Counted from the first letter of the stretch, positions 52,463 through 62,392 are shown. The stretch: DNA of 64,000 bases from Aestuariibacter sp. A3R04 (GCF_018860805.1 NZ_JAHKQR010000003.1:496001-560000), one strand, 5' to 3'. Translations and numbers: made by a program. Notes: a model not told the origin generated them from the letters alone.

Positions 52463-52514
52463 ATTGGCGCAGCCATGGGTACTCTATGTGTAAACTAACG
52501 TTAATGAGGTTATT

Positions 52515-53570
52515 ATGATCAAAGTGTTCCCGCTACTCGTTCTTCTATGCAGCATGTTAGTTTCAACGCATGTGAGCGCTCAAGAAAAATCCAGTTTCAA
52601 AATCTGTTGGTCTATCTATGTTGGATGGATGCCTTGGGCTTATGGCGCCGAAAAAGGCATAGTCAAAAAGTGGGCTGATAAGTATGACATCGAAATCGAA
52701 GTCGTGCAAATCAATGATTATGTCGAGTCAATCAACCAATATACAGCGGGTTCGTTTGATGCCTGTACCATGACGAATATGGATGCGCTTACTATTCCAT
52801 CAGCCGGTGGCATCGACACCACTGCGTTAATTGTGGGTGATTTTTCAAACGGTAACGATGGCATTATTGTGAAAGGCGATGGGGGATTGGCGTCACTAAA
52901 AGGCCAGAATGTTAACTTAGTTGAACTAAGTGTGTCTCACTACTTACTTGCTCGCGCTCTTGAAACTGTTGGCTTGCAAGAGTCAGATCTCAAAGTAGTA
53001 AACACGTCGGATGCAGATATGGTTGCCGCTTACTCTTCTGGTGAAATTTCCTCATTGGTTACATGGAACCCCATGCTTAACGAGATTGCTTCAATGCCAG
53101 GAGCAAATAAGGTATTTAATTCAGCACAAATACCAGGTGAAATCATTGATACCCTTATGGTTAATACAGATGTTTTAGCTGCCAACCCTAAGTTAGGTAA
53201 AGCCCTGGTTGGTGCATGGTATGAAATTATGTCACAAATGCAGCCTGACAGTGCGATGTCTGAAGCTGCTCGCACATACATGGGCGTTGCTTCAGGCACA
53301 GACCTTGAAGGTTACAATGCGCAACTTGCGTTCACTGAAATGTTCTACACTCCGGCTCAAGCTCTGGATTTACTACACAGTGACGAACTACTCAGCACTA
53401 TGAAATCCGTTGCAGAGTTTTCATTTGATCACGGTTTATTAGGAGAAGGTGCGCCAGATGCCGGGTTCATTGGCATAGAAACGCCAACCGGTGTTTTTGG
53501 CAATAAAGGAAATATTAAACTTCGTTTTGACCCGACCTATATCCAAATGGCCGCTGAAGGCAAGCTATAA
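52515..53570 (+). CDS. ABC transporter periplasmic substrate-binding protein (guanidine operon)
   Basis: A secreted binding protein of the NitT/TauT (SsuA-like) class, signal peptide cleaved after VSA near residue 22. The mature protein begins KICWSIYVGWMPWAYGAEKGI. It heads the riboswitch-2 operon and is followed by its permease and ATPase, so its likely ligand is guanidine (proteins of this group are often labelled urea carboxylase-associated). TGAGGT lies before the ATG. Ligand specificity is inferred from operon context. Confidence 0.88.
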   Translation: MIKVFPLLVLLCSMLVSTHVSAQEKSSFKICWSIYVGWMPWAYGAEKGIVKKWADKYDIEIEVVQINDYVESINQYTAGSFDACTMTNMDALTIPSAGGIDTTALIVGDFSNGNDGIIVKGDGGLASLKGQNVNLVELSVSHYLLARALETVGLQESDLKVVNTSDADMVAAYSSGEISSLVTWNPMLNEIASMPGANKVFNSAQIPGEIIDTLMVNTDVLAANPKLGKALVGAWYEIMSQMQPDSAMSEAARTYMGVASGTDLEGYNAQLAFTEMFYTPAQALDLLHSDELLSTMKSVAEFSFDHGLLGEGAPDAGFIGIETPTGVFGNKGNIKLRFDPTYIQMAAEGKL

Positions 53571-53618
53571 CCAAAGATTGTCTACCAGGCGGTTACAGAA
53601 GGCTAAGGGAAAGAGCGA

Positions 53619-54440
53619 ATGAAACGTTTAACTATATACAAACCAAAATCTTCGACCCATATATTTCTGGGTATGTTGCCTTTTGTACTGTTGCTATTGG
53701 TTTACATGGGGGGGTCTAGTGCACGTCTGGCTGATAACCCCAATGATAAGTTACTTCCAAGCTTTTCTACCATGGGCGACGCAGTTAAGCGGGTTGCTAT
53801 GGAACCGAGCAAGCGTACTGGTGAGTATGTGTTATGGAGTGACACGGCGAGTAGCCTTAAACGTTTGGGTTTTGGATTGAGTATAGCGGCTCTTATTGGT
53901 TTAGTGCTGGGTATAATGACAGGAGCCTTACCCGTATTTAGCTCCGCCCTGACACCTCTGATCACGGTTATTTCTTTGGTGCCTCCTCTAGCCCTATTGC
54001 CGATATTATTTATCGTTGTAGGGTTAGGTGAAGTGTCTAAAGTGGCCCTGATTACCATAGGTATTGCCCCTATGATCGCCAGAGACATCAGCCGCAGGGC
54101 TCAAGAAATACCCGACCAGCAATTAGTCAAAGCGCTTACGCTGGGCGCAAACAGTATGCAAATTATTCTTCGTGTTTATTTACCTCAGCTCTTACCTCAT
54201 TTGTTTAACTCCATTCGTTTAGCGATGGGCGCTGCGTGGTTATTTTTAATTGCAGCAGAAGCGATTGCCTCTACGGATGGTTTGGGGTATCGCATCTTCT
54301 TAGTCAGGCGCTATTTATCAATGGATTTGATTCTACCTTACGTGGCATGGATCACTTTGTTAGCGTTTATCATTGATTGGCTATTGATAAAGCTTAATCA
54401 AAAACTATTCCCCTGGTTTGAAGCGGTAGGTAAGTCATGA
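53619..54440 (+). CDS. ABC transporter permease (guanidine operon)
   Basis: A 273-aa inner-membrane permease of the NitT/TauT type with about six helices and a cytoplasmic EAA-like loop (QEIPDQQLVKALTLGANSMQIILRVYLPQLLPHLFNSIR, split in text as IPDQQLVKALTLGAN and YLPQLLPHLFN). It partners the binding protein upstream and the ATPase, whose start overlaps its stop by 4 bp (ATGA). Confidence 0.92.
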   Translation: MKRLTIYKPKSSTHIFLGMLPFVLLLLVYMGGSSARLADNPNDKLLPSFSTMGDAVKRVAMEPSKRTGEYVLWSDTASSLKRLGFGLSIAALIGLVLGIMTGALPVFSSALTPLITVISLVPPLALLPILFIVVGLGEVSKVALITIGIAPMIARDISRRAQEIPDQQLVKALTLGANSMQIILRVYLPQLLPHLFNSIRLAMGAAWLFLIAAEAIASTDGLGYRIFLVRRYLSMDLILPYVAWITLLAFIIDWLLIKLNQKLFPWFEAVGKS

Positions 54441-55213
54441 TTGAAGGCAAGAATATTTGGAAGTCTTTTGGCCAGGACACTATTTTAGAACGCTTAAATT
54501 TTAAAGTAGAAAAGGGTGAATTTGTTACGTTGGTGGGCGCCTCTGGTTGCGGTAAGAGTACGCTGCTGAATATGTTGTTAGGTACCTCTACGCCAACAAA
54601 AGGCAAATTGTTACTGGATGGCGAAGCCATTCCCGACCAACCAAATGCAGATAGAGGCATAGTATTTCAGCATTACTCTGTGTTCCCACATATGACCGTT
54701 CTTGAAAACGTGGTTGCGACCAGAGGTTTTCAAAAAAACGGTGTCACGGGTTATTTATTTGGCAGTGCTAAAAAAAAGGCTGTCGGGGAAGCTAAGTCAA
54801 TGCTGGAGCAAGTTGGCTTAAAGCATGTGTTTAATAAATACCCAAGCGATTTGTCCGGCGGTATGCGCCAGCGTTTAGCCATTGCGCAAACATTGTTGGC
54901 AAACCCAAGAGTATTGCTACTGGATGAACCCTTTGGCGCTTTAGATCCGGGTATCCGGGCGGAAATGCATGAACTCGTATTGTCTTTGTGGAAGGAACAT
55001 CAATTAACGGTATTTATGGTCACCCACGATTTGAAAGAAGGGTTTTACCTTGGTACGCGGTTATGGGTGTTAGATAAGATTAGACTTGATCCCACCTTTC
55101 ATAATGCCTATGGCGCAAACATCACTTATGACTTACCGGTTGGACAAACCGATAGTGAGTTATATCAGGGCATTAAGAGTGACTTGAATAAAACTCTCGC
55201 TGTAATGCCTTAA
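54437..55213 (+). CDS. ABC transporter ATP-binding protein (guanidine operon)
   Basis: A 258-aa ATPase with Walker A GASGCGKST (near residue 35), signature LSGGMRQRLAIAQ, and Walker B VLLLDEPFGALDPG. It energises uptake through the adjacent permease. Its start overlaps the permease stop. The next gene follows after 35 bp. Confidence 0.95.
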   Translation: MIEGKNIWKSFGQDTILERLNFKVEKGEFVTLVGASGCGKSTLLNMLLGTSTPTKGKLLLDGEAIPDQPNADRGIVFQHYSVFPHMTVLENVVATRGFQKNGVTGYLFGSAKKKAVGEAKSMLEQVGLKHVFNKYPSDLSGGMRQRLAIAQTLLANPRVLLLDEPFGALDPGIRAEMHELVLSLWKEHQLTVFMVTHDLKEGFYLGTRLWVLDKIRLDPTFHNAYGANITYDLPVGQTDSELYQGIKSDLNKTLAVMP

Positions 55214-55247
55214 TTTGTTTTAAAAAAGATTTATATAAGAGGGGTTT

Positions 55248-55961
55248 ATGGAACCTTTAGAAAGTTATTCCACCACGATGAAAGGCGCAAGCCATTGGTC
55301 GTTAGAAGTGCGAAAGGGCACCAGTATGCGCCTGAGCGATATTTACGGCGGGGCAAATGTTGGCATGTTGTTTTATAACCCCAAAAATCTGTTAGAGCGT
55401 TTCAACGCACCTGATACTTTAAAGTGTCAACACACATTTAAGTTAACGCAAGGAAACTGTTTGTATTCCGACATGGGGCGGATATTTGCTTCGATTATTG
55501 AGGATACATTGGGTTGGCACGAGACAGTTTGTGGTAACAGCAATGCGCAAATGGTTGAGCAAAAATGGGGTAAACGTGACTACCAAACCACGCGTAACCT
55601 ATGGAATCAAAATGGCCATGACGCCTTTTTAACCGAACTGGCTAAATACGGTTTAGGTGAAGCAGACATGGCTGCCAATATCAATTGGTTTAGTAAAGTA
55701 TCTGTTGATGACGCCGGGGTCATGCAGTATCAGCCCACTCATAGTCCGGCGGGTAGTGAGGTTACTTTGCGTTTTGAGATGGATACGTTAGTGATCATGC
55801 ACACCTGCCCGCATCCTCTAAACGAAAGTGAAACGTATCCACGCAATCCGGTAAAAATTGAATTAAGTAAAAGCGCGCCCGTTGAAGCAAACGACCTTTG
55901 CTTAAACCATTGCGAAGAGAACAAACGTGGTTTTAAAAACAATGCACTGTATCTACTTTAA
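55248..55961 (+). CDS. Carboxyguanidine deiminase subunit, UAAP1-like
   Basis: A 237-aa protein of the urea carboxylase-associated family (UAAP1 type) with the typical YGGANVGMLFYNPKNLLERF, YSDMGRIFASIIEDT and GWHETVCGNSNAQMVE. Family knowledge: with UAAP2 it forms the deiminase CgdAB that converts carboxyguanidine to allophanate and ammonia. Which of the two is CgdA and which CgdB is not decided here. It lacks a signal peptide, so it is cytoplasmic. Confidence 0.9.
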   Translation: MEPLESYSTTMKGASHWSLEVRKGTSMRLSDIYGGANVGMLFYNPKNLLERFNAPDTLKCQHTFKLTQGNCLYSDMGRIFASIIEDTLGWHETVCGNSNAQMVEQKWGKRDYQTTRNLWNQNGHDAFLTELAKYGLGEADMAANINWFSKVSVDDAGVMQYQPTHSPAGSEVTLRFEMDTLVIMHTCPHPLNESETYPRNPVKIELSKSAPVEANDLCLNHCEENKRGFKNNALYLL

Positions 55962-56030
55962 ACAGCGCCCTGAATTGGCCTTTTTTGTTCATTCAACCGC
56001 AATTCTTACAGCCGCATCCAGGAGAAGACT

Positions 56031-56687
56031 ATGTCTGTCGCAGAAACATTAATTGAAAGCCCGAGGCTCAACGATAAAGCAATATTCAACTTAGTCGTTG
56101 ACGCCGGTGATTATTCGCTTACGAAGCTCCAGCAAGGGCAAACTATGCGCATTCTCGATTTAGAAGGTAATCAGGCAGCGGATACTTTGTTTTTTGCGCA
56201 AGAAGATCCGAGTGAACGTTATAGTGCAACTGATACTCTGCGCGCTCAACAACAAGTTTACTTAACAACCGGCTCCACACTATTGTCAAATCGCAGTAAT
56301 CCGATGTTGAAAATTGTTGCTGATACCTGTGGTCGCCACGATACCCTCGGTGGAGCTTGTTCAAACGAGAGTAACACAGTGCGTTATAGCCTTGAAAAGC
56401 GTCATATGCACTCCTGCAGAAACAATTGGATGTTAGCTATTGCAGAGCATCCGGAGTTCGGATTATCAAAAAGAGACATTACTCATAATGTTAATTTTTT
56501 TATGAATGTTCCAGTCACAGAAGAAGGTGGTTTAACTTTTGAAGATGGGATTTCTGGCTCAGGTAAATATGTAGAATTTACCGCATTAATGGATATTACA
56601 GTGCTAATTTCAAATTGCCCACAACTCAATAATCCATGTAATGGCTACAACCCAACACCGATTGAATTGTTCATTTGGAACGACTGA
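56031..56687 (+). CDS. Carboxyguanidine deiminase subunit, UAAP2-like
   Basis: A 218-aa protein related to the gene before it, of the UAAP2 type: LDLEGNQAADTLFFA, ERYSATDTLRAQQQVYLTTG, CGRHDTLGGACSNESNTVRY and PQLNNPCNGYNPTPIELF. Expected partner of the UAAP1-like subunit in carboxyguanidine deimination. Cys residues in the HDTLGGAC and NCPQLNNPC motifs may be catalytic or metal ligands. The carboxylase gene follows after 111 bp. Confidence 0.92.
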   Translation: MSVAETLIESPRLNDKAIFNLVVDAGDYSLTKLQQGQTMRILDLEGNQAADTLFFAQEDPSERYSATDTLRAQQQVYLTTGSTLLSNRSNPMLKIVADTCGRHDTLGGACSNESNTVRYSLEKRHMHSCRNNWMLAIAEHPEFGLSKRDITHNVNFFMNVPVTEEGGLTFEDGISGSGKYVEFTALMDITVLISNCPQLNNPCNGYNPTPIELFIWND

Positions 56688-56798
56688 TCTGTTCTTCTAA
56701 AAGTTGTCAGGTCAATAGCCTTATAGTGACGACCATTTTTGTCCAGGCTACATAGTCAGGAACACGTTTTTCACAACTGTGTTTGTTAGGAACATAAA

Positions 56799-59700
56799 AT
56801 GTTTAAAAAAGTACTTATCGCTAATCGGGGTGCCATAGCAACGCGGATCATCCGAACCTTAAATAAGCTAAAGATTGAAAGTATCGCCATATATGCCATG
56901 GCTGATGCCGACAGCTTACATGTCTCCACAGCATCTCAGGCTCATTGTTTAGGGGAGGGCTCAGCCGCCAATACATATTTAAACATTGATAAAATTATTG
57001 AGTTAGCAAAACAGCTAAAGGTTGATGCAATACACCCAGGTTATGGCTTTCTGAGTGAAAATCCAGACTTTGTAAAACGCTGTGAGCAAGAGGGTATCGT
57101 GTTTGTTGGGCCAACCGCGGCGCAAATGCTCGAGTTCGGATTAAAACATAGCGCCCGGGAATTAGCGAAAAAAGCCAATGTGCCTTTATTGCCTGGTACC
57201 GGGTTACTAAATAGTCTTGAGCATGCTTTAGAACAGGCCAATAACATTGGTTACCCAGTGATGCTAAAAAGCACAGCAGGTGGTGGCGGAATTGGCATGC
57301 AACTATGTCATACCGATGATGAACTGAGTCAATCATTTGAATCGGTAAAACGCTTAGGCAAGAGTAATTTCGCTGATGACGGCGTGTTTCTCGAAAAGTA
57401 CATAAGCCAGGCCAGGCATATTGAAGTTCAGGCTTTCGGTGACGGAGCAGGCAAAGTTGTGTCTTTAGGAGAACGAGACTGTTCCAGCCAAAGGCGTAAT
57501 CAAAAAGTTCTCGAAGAATGTCCAGCACCTAATCTGACTGAGGCTACCCGCGCTGCTTTGCATCATACCGCAGAAGCCCTGCTCGCAGCGGTAAACTACC
57601 GAAACGCAGGAACAGTCGAGTTTATTGTTGATGCTGAAACCGAAGCGTTTTATTTTCTTGAAGTAAATACTCGCTTACAGGTTGAGCACGGTGTAACTGA
57701 AGAAGTGTTTCAAGTTGACTTGGTCGAATGGATGATAAAGCAAGCCGCAGGTACCTTGGCTGATTTATCTGAAATCAGAAATGGGTTAACGCCAAAAGGC
57801 CATGCTATTCAGGTGCGCATTTACGCAGAAGATCCTTACCTGAATTTCACGCCTTGTCCCGGATTATTAAGCAAAGTGGAGTTCCCGGATGAGGCAGGTG
57901 TTCGGGTTGAACATTGGCTGGTAAGCGGGATTGAGGTCGCCAGCGAGTTTGATCCTATGCTCGCTAAACTGATTACCTACGCAGAAGATAGACCCAGAGC
58001 GCTAGCTTTATTGATGGAAGCGTTGTCGAATACCCATCTTTATGGCACTCAAACCAATGTCTCTTATTTGCAGGCTTTATGCGCCGACAAGCGTTTAGTT
58101 GATGGTAGAGTGACTACTCGTTATTTGAATGAATTTACGTTTTCGCCAGAGCGTATAGACGTGATCAAAGCCGGCACTATGACCACCATCCAGGATTTGC
58201 CGGGGCGTAAAGGATATTGGGATGTAGGTGTGCCGCCATCTGGCCCGTTTGACAGTTATTCTTTTGCGTTAGTGAATCGTCTGGTAGGTAATGATGAAGA
58301 CGCTGCAGGTATAGAGATCACTTTAGATGGTCCCAGTCTAAAGTTTAGTTGTGACACTTACGTTGCTCTTGGCGGTGCGGCAACCCGTGCTACGTTAGAT
58401 GGCGAAGACATCGAACTGTGGCAAGCAATAGCGGTAAAAGCCGGGCAAGTGCTAAGTATTGGTAAAATCACAGGGGCAGGTGCCAGAGCGTATTTAAGTA
58501 TGGCTGGTGGCATTCAGTGCCCGAAATATTTAGGCTCGCGCTCAACATTTACGTTAGGTAGGTTTGGTGGTCACAATGGCAGAGCTTTGCGCACCGGCGA
58601 TGTGTTGTTACTTGATACCGGTGCCAGCCAGTCTCCTGTAAAAGCCTTAGCCACTGAATTATTGCCTGATATAAGCAATGAGTGGGAGATACGCGTGATG
58701 TACGGTCCTCACGGCGCCCCGGATTTCTTCACCCCAAATGATATTAAGACATTCTTTGAAACTGACTGGCAGGTACACTATAACTCCAGCCGCACCGGTG
58801 TTCGGCTCATTGGGCCGAAGCCTGAATGGGCTAGAAAAGACGGTGGAGAAGCAGGCCTGCACCCATCTAATATCCACGACAATGCTTATGCGTTCGGCAC
58901 CATAGATTTTACTGGCGATATGCCGGTGATATTAGGCCCGGATGGTCCGTCTCTAGGGGGATTCGTTTGCCCCGCCACCGTGATACGAGCTGATTTGTGG
59001 AAGTTAGGCCAGTTAAAAGCCGGTGATAGCATTCGTTTCGTCAATGTAGATCAGGGTACAGCCCGTCAACTGGATATCGCTCAACAAGACTCTATAGATA
59101 CCCTGGTACATAGCCATTACAGCTGGCAAAGCAGCGCTATTGGCAGTCCTGTTATCAAAAGCCTGGACGCGACTGAATTTGGTGATCAAATTGTCTATCG
59201 TGCGGCAGGTGACCAGTTTTTGTTGGTTGAATATGGTGAGCTGCAGTTAGATTTGGCCCTGCGTTTTAGAGCGAATGCCATGCTAAACTGGCTACAACAA
59301 AACACCCTGGATGGGTTAAAGGAGCTAACGCCTGGTATTCGCTCGTTACAGGTCCATTTTGATTCACGCAAGTTAAGTCATGAAACCATTATAGAGCACT
59401 TAATAGTCGGAGAGACTAAGCTACATAAAGAACTGACTAACCTCACAGTACCATCGCGAATTGTTCATATTCCGTTGTCTTGGGATGATGAAGTATGCCG
59501 ACAAGCCATCGAAAAATACACCCAATCGGTGCGTGCAAATGCGCCCTGGTGCCCGTCAAACTTAGAGTTTATTCGTCGGGCTAATGGTCTTAAAGACATA
59601 GAAGCGGTCAAAAAGATAGTGTTTGAAGCCTCATATTTAGTGATGGGCTTAGGTGATGTGTACTTAGGCGCACCTGTTGCGGTGCCCATTGACCCCAGGC

Positions 59701-60395
59701 ATAGATTAGTGACGACTAAATATAACCCTGCTCGAACATGGACCGCCGAAAACTCTGTTGGCATTGGTGGCACCTATTTGTGCGTGTATGGAATGGAAGG
59801 TCCTGGAGGCTACCAGTTTGTTGGTCGTACTTTGCAAATGTGGAATCGCTATCATCAAACTAAGGAGTTTAGTAAACCCTGGCTATTGCGATTTTTTGAT
59901 CAGATCCGCTTTTACGAAGTCACTCACGATGAGTTAGAAGAAATACGCAAAGACTTTCCGAAGGGCAAGTATCCGTTAAAAATTGAGAATACTGAGTTTA
60001 GTTTGGCTGATTATCAGCAGTTTAAACAAGACAATGCCGATTCAATTGATGCCTTTATTGAGAAACGGGACCAGGAGTTTGCTAACGAATTGGCTGAATG
60101 GCATGCCAATGGTCAATTTAACTTCGAACCGGTAGAAGAAGTCCTGGTTGAGCTTGAGCAAGATTGGCCAGAAGATAGTTTAGTTATAGAAAGCCCGGTG
60201 GCTGGCAGTCTGTGGAAGACACAGGTAAATCAAGGCCAAATTCTTGAACAGGGGCAAACACTCGCAATCTTAGAGTCTATGAAAATGGAAATTCCATTGC
60301 TTGCGTCGCAGGCCGGAAAGGTGACCCATGTCTTATTAAAAGATGGACAACGAATTCAACAAGGCCAAGCCTTATTTGTAATGGAGACGGAATAA
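56799..60395 (+). CDS. Biotin-dependent guanidine carboxylase (urea carboxylase family)
   Basis: A 1198-aa fused biotin enzyme. Biotin carboxylase occupies about residues 1-445 (KSTAGGGGIGMQ, EVNTRLQVEHGVTE). The carboxyltransferase (KipA/KipI-like) part runs from about 455 to 1080, with TIQDLPGRKGYWDVG and DPRHRLVTTKYNPART. The C-terminal carrier domain has the biotinyl lysine in ESMKMEI (K1162). Such enzymes are commonly annotated as urea carboxylase. The guanidine-I riboswitch and the UAAP pair in this operon make guanidine the likely substrate, giving carboxyguanidine. The stop overlaps the next start by one base (TAATG). Confidence 0.93.
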   Translation: MFKKVLIANRGAIATRIIRTLNKLKIESIAIYAMADADSLHVSTASQAHCLGEGSAANTYLNIDKIIELAKQLKVDAIHPGYGFLSENPDFVKRCEQEGIVFVGPTAAQMLEFGLKHSARELAKKANVPLLPGTGLLNSLEHALEQANNIGYPVMLKSTAGGGGIGMQLCHTDDELSQSFESVKRLGKSNFADDGVFLEKYISQARHIEVQAFGDGAGKVVSLGERDCSSQRRNQKVLEECPAPNLTEATRAALHHTAEALLAAVNYRNAGTVEFIVDAETEAFYFLEVNTRLQVEHGVTEEVFQVDLVEWMIKQAAGTLADLSEIRNGLTPKGHAIQVRIYAEDPYLNFTPCPGLLSKVEFPDEAGVRVEHWLVSGIEVASEFDPMLAKLITYAEDRPRALALLMEALSNTHLYGTQTNVSYLQALCADKRLVDGRVTTRYLNEFTFSPERIDVIKAGTMTTIQDLPGRKGYWDVGVPPSGPFDSYSFALVNRLVGNDEDAAGIEITLDGPSLKFSCDTYVALGGAATRATLDGEDIELWQAIAVKAGQVLSIGKITGAGARAYLSMAGGIQCPKYLGSRSTFTLGRFGGHNGRALRTGDVLLLDTGASQSPVKALATELLPDISNEWEIRVMYGPHGAPDFFTPNDIKTFFETDWQVHYNSSRTGVRLIGPKPEWARKDGGEAGLHPSNIHDNAYAFGTIDFTGDMPVILGPDGPSLGGFVCPATVIRADLWKLGQLKAGDSIRFVNVDQGTARQLDIAQQDSIDTLVHSHYSWQSSAIGSPVIKSLDATEFGDQIVYRAAGDQFLLVEYGELQLDLALRFRANAMLNWLQQNTLDGLKELTPGIRSLQVHFDSRKLSHETIIEHLIVGETKLHKELTNLTVPSRIVHIPLSWDDEVCRQAIEKYTQSVRANAPWCPSNLEFIRRANGLKDIEAVKKIVFEASYLVMGLGDVYLGAPVAVPIDPRHRLVTTKYNPARTWTAENSVGIGGTYLCVYGMEGPGGYQFVGRTLQMWNRYHQTKEFSKPWLLRFFDQIRFYEVTHDELEEIRKDFPKGKYPLKIENTEFSLADYQQFKQDNADSIDAFIEKRDQEFANELAEWHANGQFNFEPVEEVLVELEQDWPEDSLVIESPVAGSLWKTQVNQGQILEQGQTLAILESMKMEIPLLASQAGKVTHVLLKDGQRIQQGQALFVMETE

Positions 60396-62185
60396 TGTCA
60401 TTACCCCAAACGAATGATTTAGCAATTAGCACCTTGCGTAAGGCCTATTTGGCTGGCGAAATAACCCCGGAAATAGTGTTTAAAAAGATAGCTGAAACTG
60501 CTTCTCAGTATGAAGAACACAATGTTTGGATTTATCGCCTTAGCGAAGAAGAACTCCAGTCTTACTTTTCTCGCCTTGCTGATATGAATCCTGCCGACTA
60601 CCCGCTTTGGGGAATACCGTTTGCGATAAAAGACAACATCGACCTGGCGGGGATACCAACCACTGCGGGATGTAAGGAGTTTGCGTATACGCCAACTCAG
60701 TCTGCGACATTAGTACAAAACCTGATTGATGCAGGTGCAGTGCCAGTAGGAAAAACTAATTTAGATCAATTTGCCACCGGATTGAATGGCACACGCTCGC
60801 CGTGGGGCGCATGTTTAAATAGTCATGACAGCAAGTATATCAGCGGCGGCTCAAGTTCTGGGTCTGCCGTTGCGGTGGCTTTAGGTATGGCAAGTTTCGG
60901 CCTAGGTACAGATACCGCCGGCTCAGGGCGCGTGCCGGCCGCTTTTAATCATCTTGTTGGTCTTAAGCCTACCTGTGGATTGCTGTCTGCTAAGGGAGTA
61001 GTACCAGCCTGTAAAAGTTTAGATACTGTAAGTATTTTTACTAAGACCGGGGCAGATGCCAACCTTGTTTTGGGGTGTGCAGAAAGTTATGACCAGGCTG
61101 ATCCTTACAGTCGGGAAAATGTTTATGGGAATTCCCAACGTCACTTTGGTCAGCGTGAAGGTGAACTAACTATTGGTATCATTCCTCAGCATCAACTCAA
61201 ATTCTTTGGTGATGCCGGGTATAAAAAAGCGTACGAAAGCTGTGTTGCCAGACTTGCCGAGAGTGGTGTTATCTTGGTTGAGATTGACTATGACCCCTTC
61301 AATGAAGCTGCGCTTTTATTATACGAGGGCCCTTGGGTATCAGAGCGTTACATAGCCACTAGATCAATTTTGGAAACGCAGCCAGAAGCCATGCATCCTG
61401 TGGTTAGAGACATCATTATCCAAGGGAAATCACCGCTAGCTACTGAGTTGTTTGAAGCCCAATACCGTTTGAGTGCCCTCAAGCAAAAATGTGCTGAACA
61501 ACTAGCGAGTATTGATTGCCTATTGACGCCAACGGCCGGGCGCTTGTTCACAGTTGAAGAAATGCTCGATAAGCCCATTGAGCGAAATAGCCAACTCGGC
61601 TATTACACCAATTTTATGAATTTATTAGACATGGCCGCGCTTGCAGTGCCAACCGATAAAACGGATTCAGGCTTACCTTTTGGTATCACCCTGGCTGGTT
61701 TTGCATTTACCGATAGAGCATTATTGTCTATCGCAGAGAGAATTAAACCCATTCTGCAAACTGACCAATTGCCCGTACCTAATAGCATTGGCAAAACAGA
61801 TACCATTGATGTTCTAGTGTGTGGTGCTCACTTATCAGGTATGCCTCTTAATTGGCAATTAACAGAGCGTGGGGCTACGCTTAGCCAAACCACAAAAACC
61901 TCAGCCAATTATCGATTTTATGCGCTAACAGGTAATGCCTTAGGTAAACCTGGCTTAGTGGCTAATCATGAAAATGGGGTACAGATAGAAGTAGAAGTAT
62001 GGACAATTCCCGCTACTGAGTTTGGTAGTTTTGTGGCTGATATACCCGCGCCCCTGGGTATTGGTAAAGTACAACTCGAGGATGGCCGTATGGTCAGTGG
62101 CTTTATTTGTGAACCTTACGGTCTCGAAGGCGCTAAGGATATTAGCGATTTGGGTGGTTGGCGTGCCTATCAATCGGGTCTTTGA
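60395..62185 (+). CDS. atzF: Allophanate hydrolase
   Basis: This amidase-signature enzyme splits allophanate into ammonia and CO2, the last step of the pathway. Catalytic Ser-cisSer-Lys residues are in AIKDNIDLAG (K79), GGSSSGSAVAVALG (near 150-160) and GTDTAGSGRVPAA. The C-terminal domain (about residues 470-596) is the small allophanate-specific domain that completes hydrolysis. It is 596 aa, the normal length. Start and carboxylase stop overlap by one base, so the two are co-translated. Confidence 0.95.
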   Translation: MSLPQTNDLAISTLRKAYLAGEITPEIVFKKIAETASQYEEHNVWIYRLSEEELQSYFSRLADMNPADYPLWGIPFAIKDNIDLAGIPTTAGCKEFAYTPTQSATLVQNLIDAGAVPVGKTNLDQFATGLNGTRSPWGACLNSHDSKYISGGSSSGSAVAVALGMASFGLGTDTAGSGRVPAAFNHLVGLKPTCGLLSAKGVVPACKSLDTVSIFTKTGADANLVLGCAESYDQADPYSRENVYGNSQRHFGQREGELTIGIIPQHQLKFFGDAGYKKAYESCVARLAESGVILVEIDYDPFNEAALLLYEGPWVSERYIATRSILETQPEAMHPVVRDIIIQGKSPLATELFEAQYRLSALKQKCAEQLASIDCLLTPTAGRLFTVEEMLDKPIERNSQLGYYTNFMNLLDMAALAVPTDKTDSGLPFGITLAGFAFTDRALLSIAERIKPILQTDQLPVPNSIGKTDTIDVLVCGAHLSGMPLNWQLTERGATLSQTTKTSANYRFYALTGNALGKPGLVANHENGVQIEVEVWTIPATEFGSFVADIPAPLGIGKVQLEDGRMVSGFICEPYGLEGAKDISDLGGWRAYQSGL

Positions 62186-62211
62186 TTAAATATGAAATGA
62201 TACAAAGTGAA

Positions 62212-62251
62212 GGTCTAATTGGTGGGGGTAACTCACTACTCCAATTAGACC
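62212..62251 (+). terminator. Probable terminator of the guanidine operon
   Basis: GGTCTAATTGG (62212-62222) pairs perfectly with CCAATTAGACC (62241-62251) over an 18-nt loop. No long T-run follows, so it may need help or act mainly as an mRNA end. Confidence 0.5.
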
Positions 62252-62392
62252 ACTTCATTTGTGCACCGGAAAAAACTCCTCCAGCCATCCTGCGTTAAAT
62301 CACTTCATTGAAGAGTTAAACATTTCTGTAAAAAAATTTTTTGCGTAATCCATCGACCGGAAAATGCGTAATTTTACGAGAAAGCGACGCCG
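62252..62392. other. Noncoding gap between convergent operons
   Basis: No gene is seen between the atzF hairpin and the hydroxylase terminator. Confidence 0.5.
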
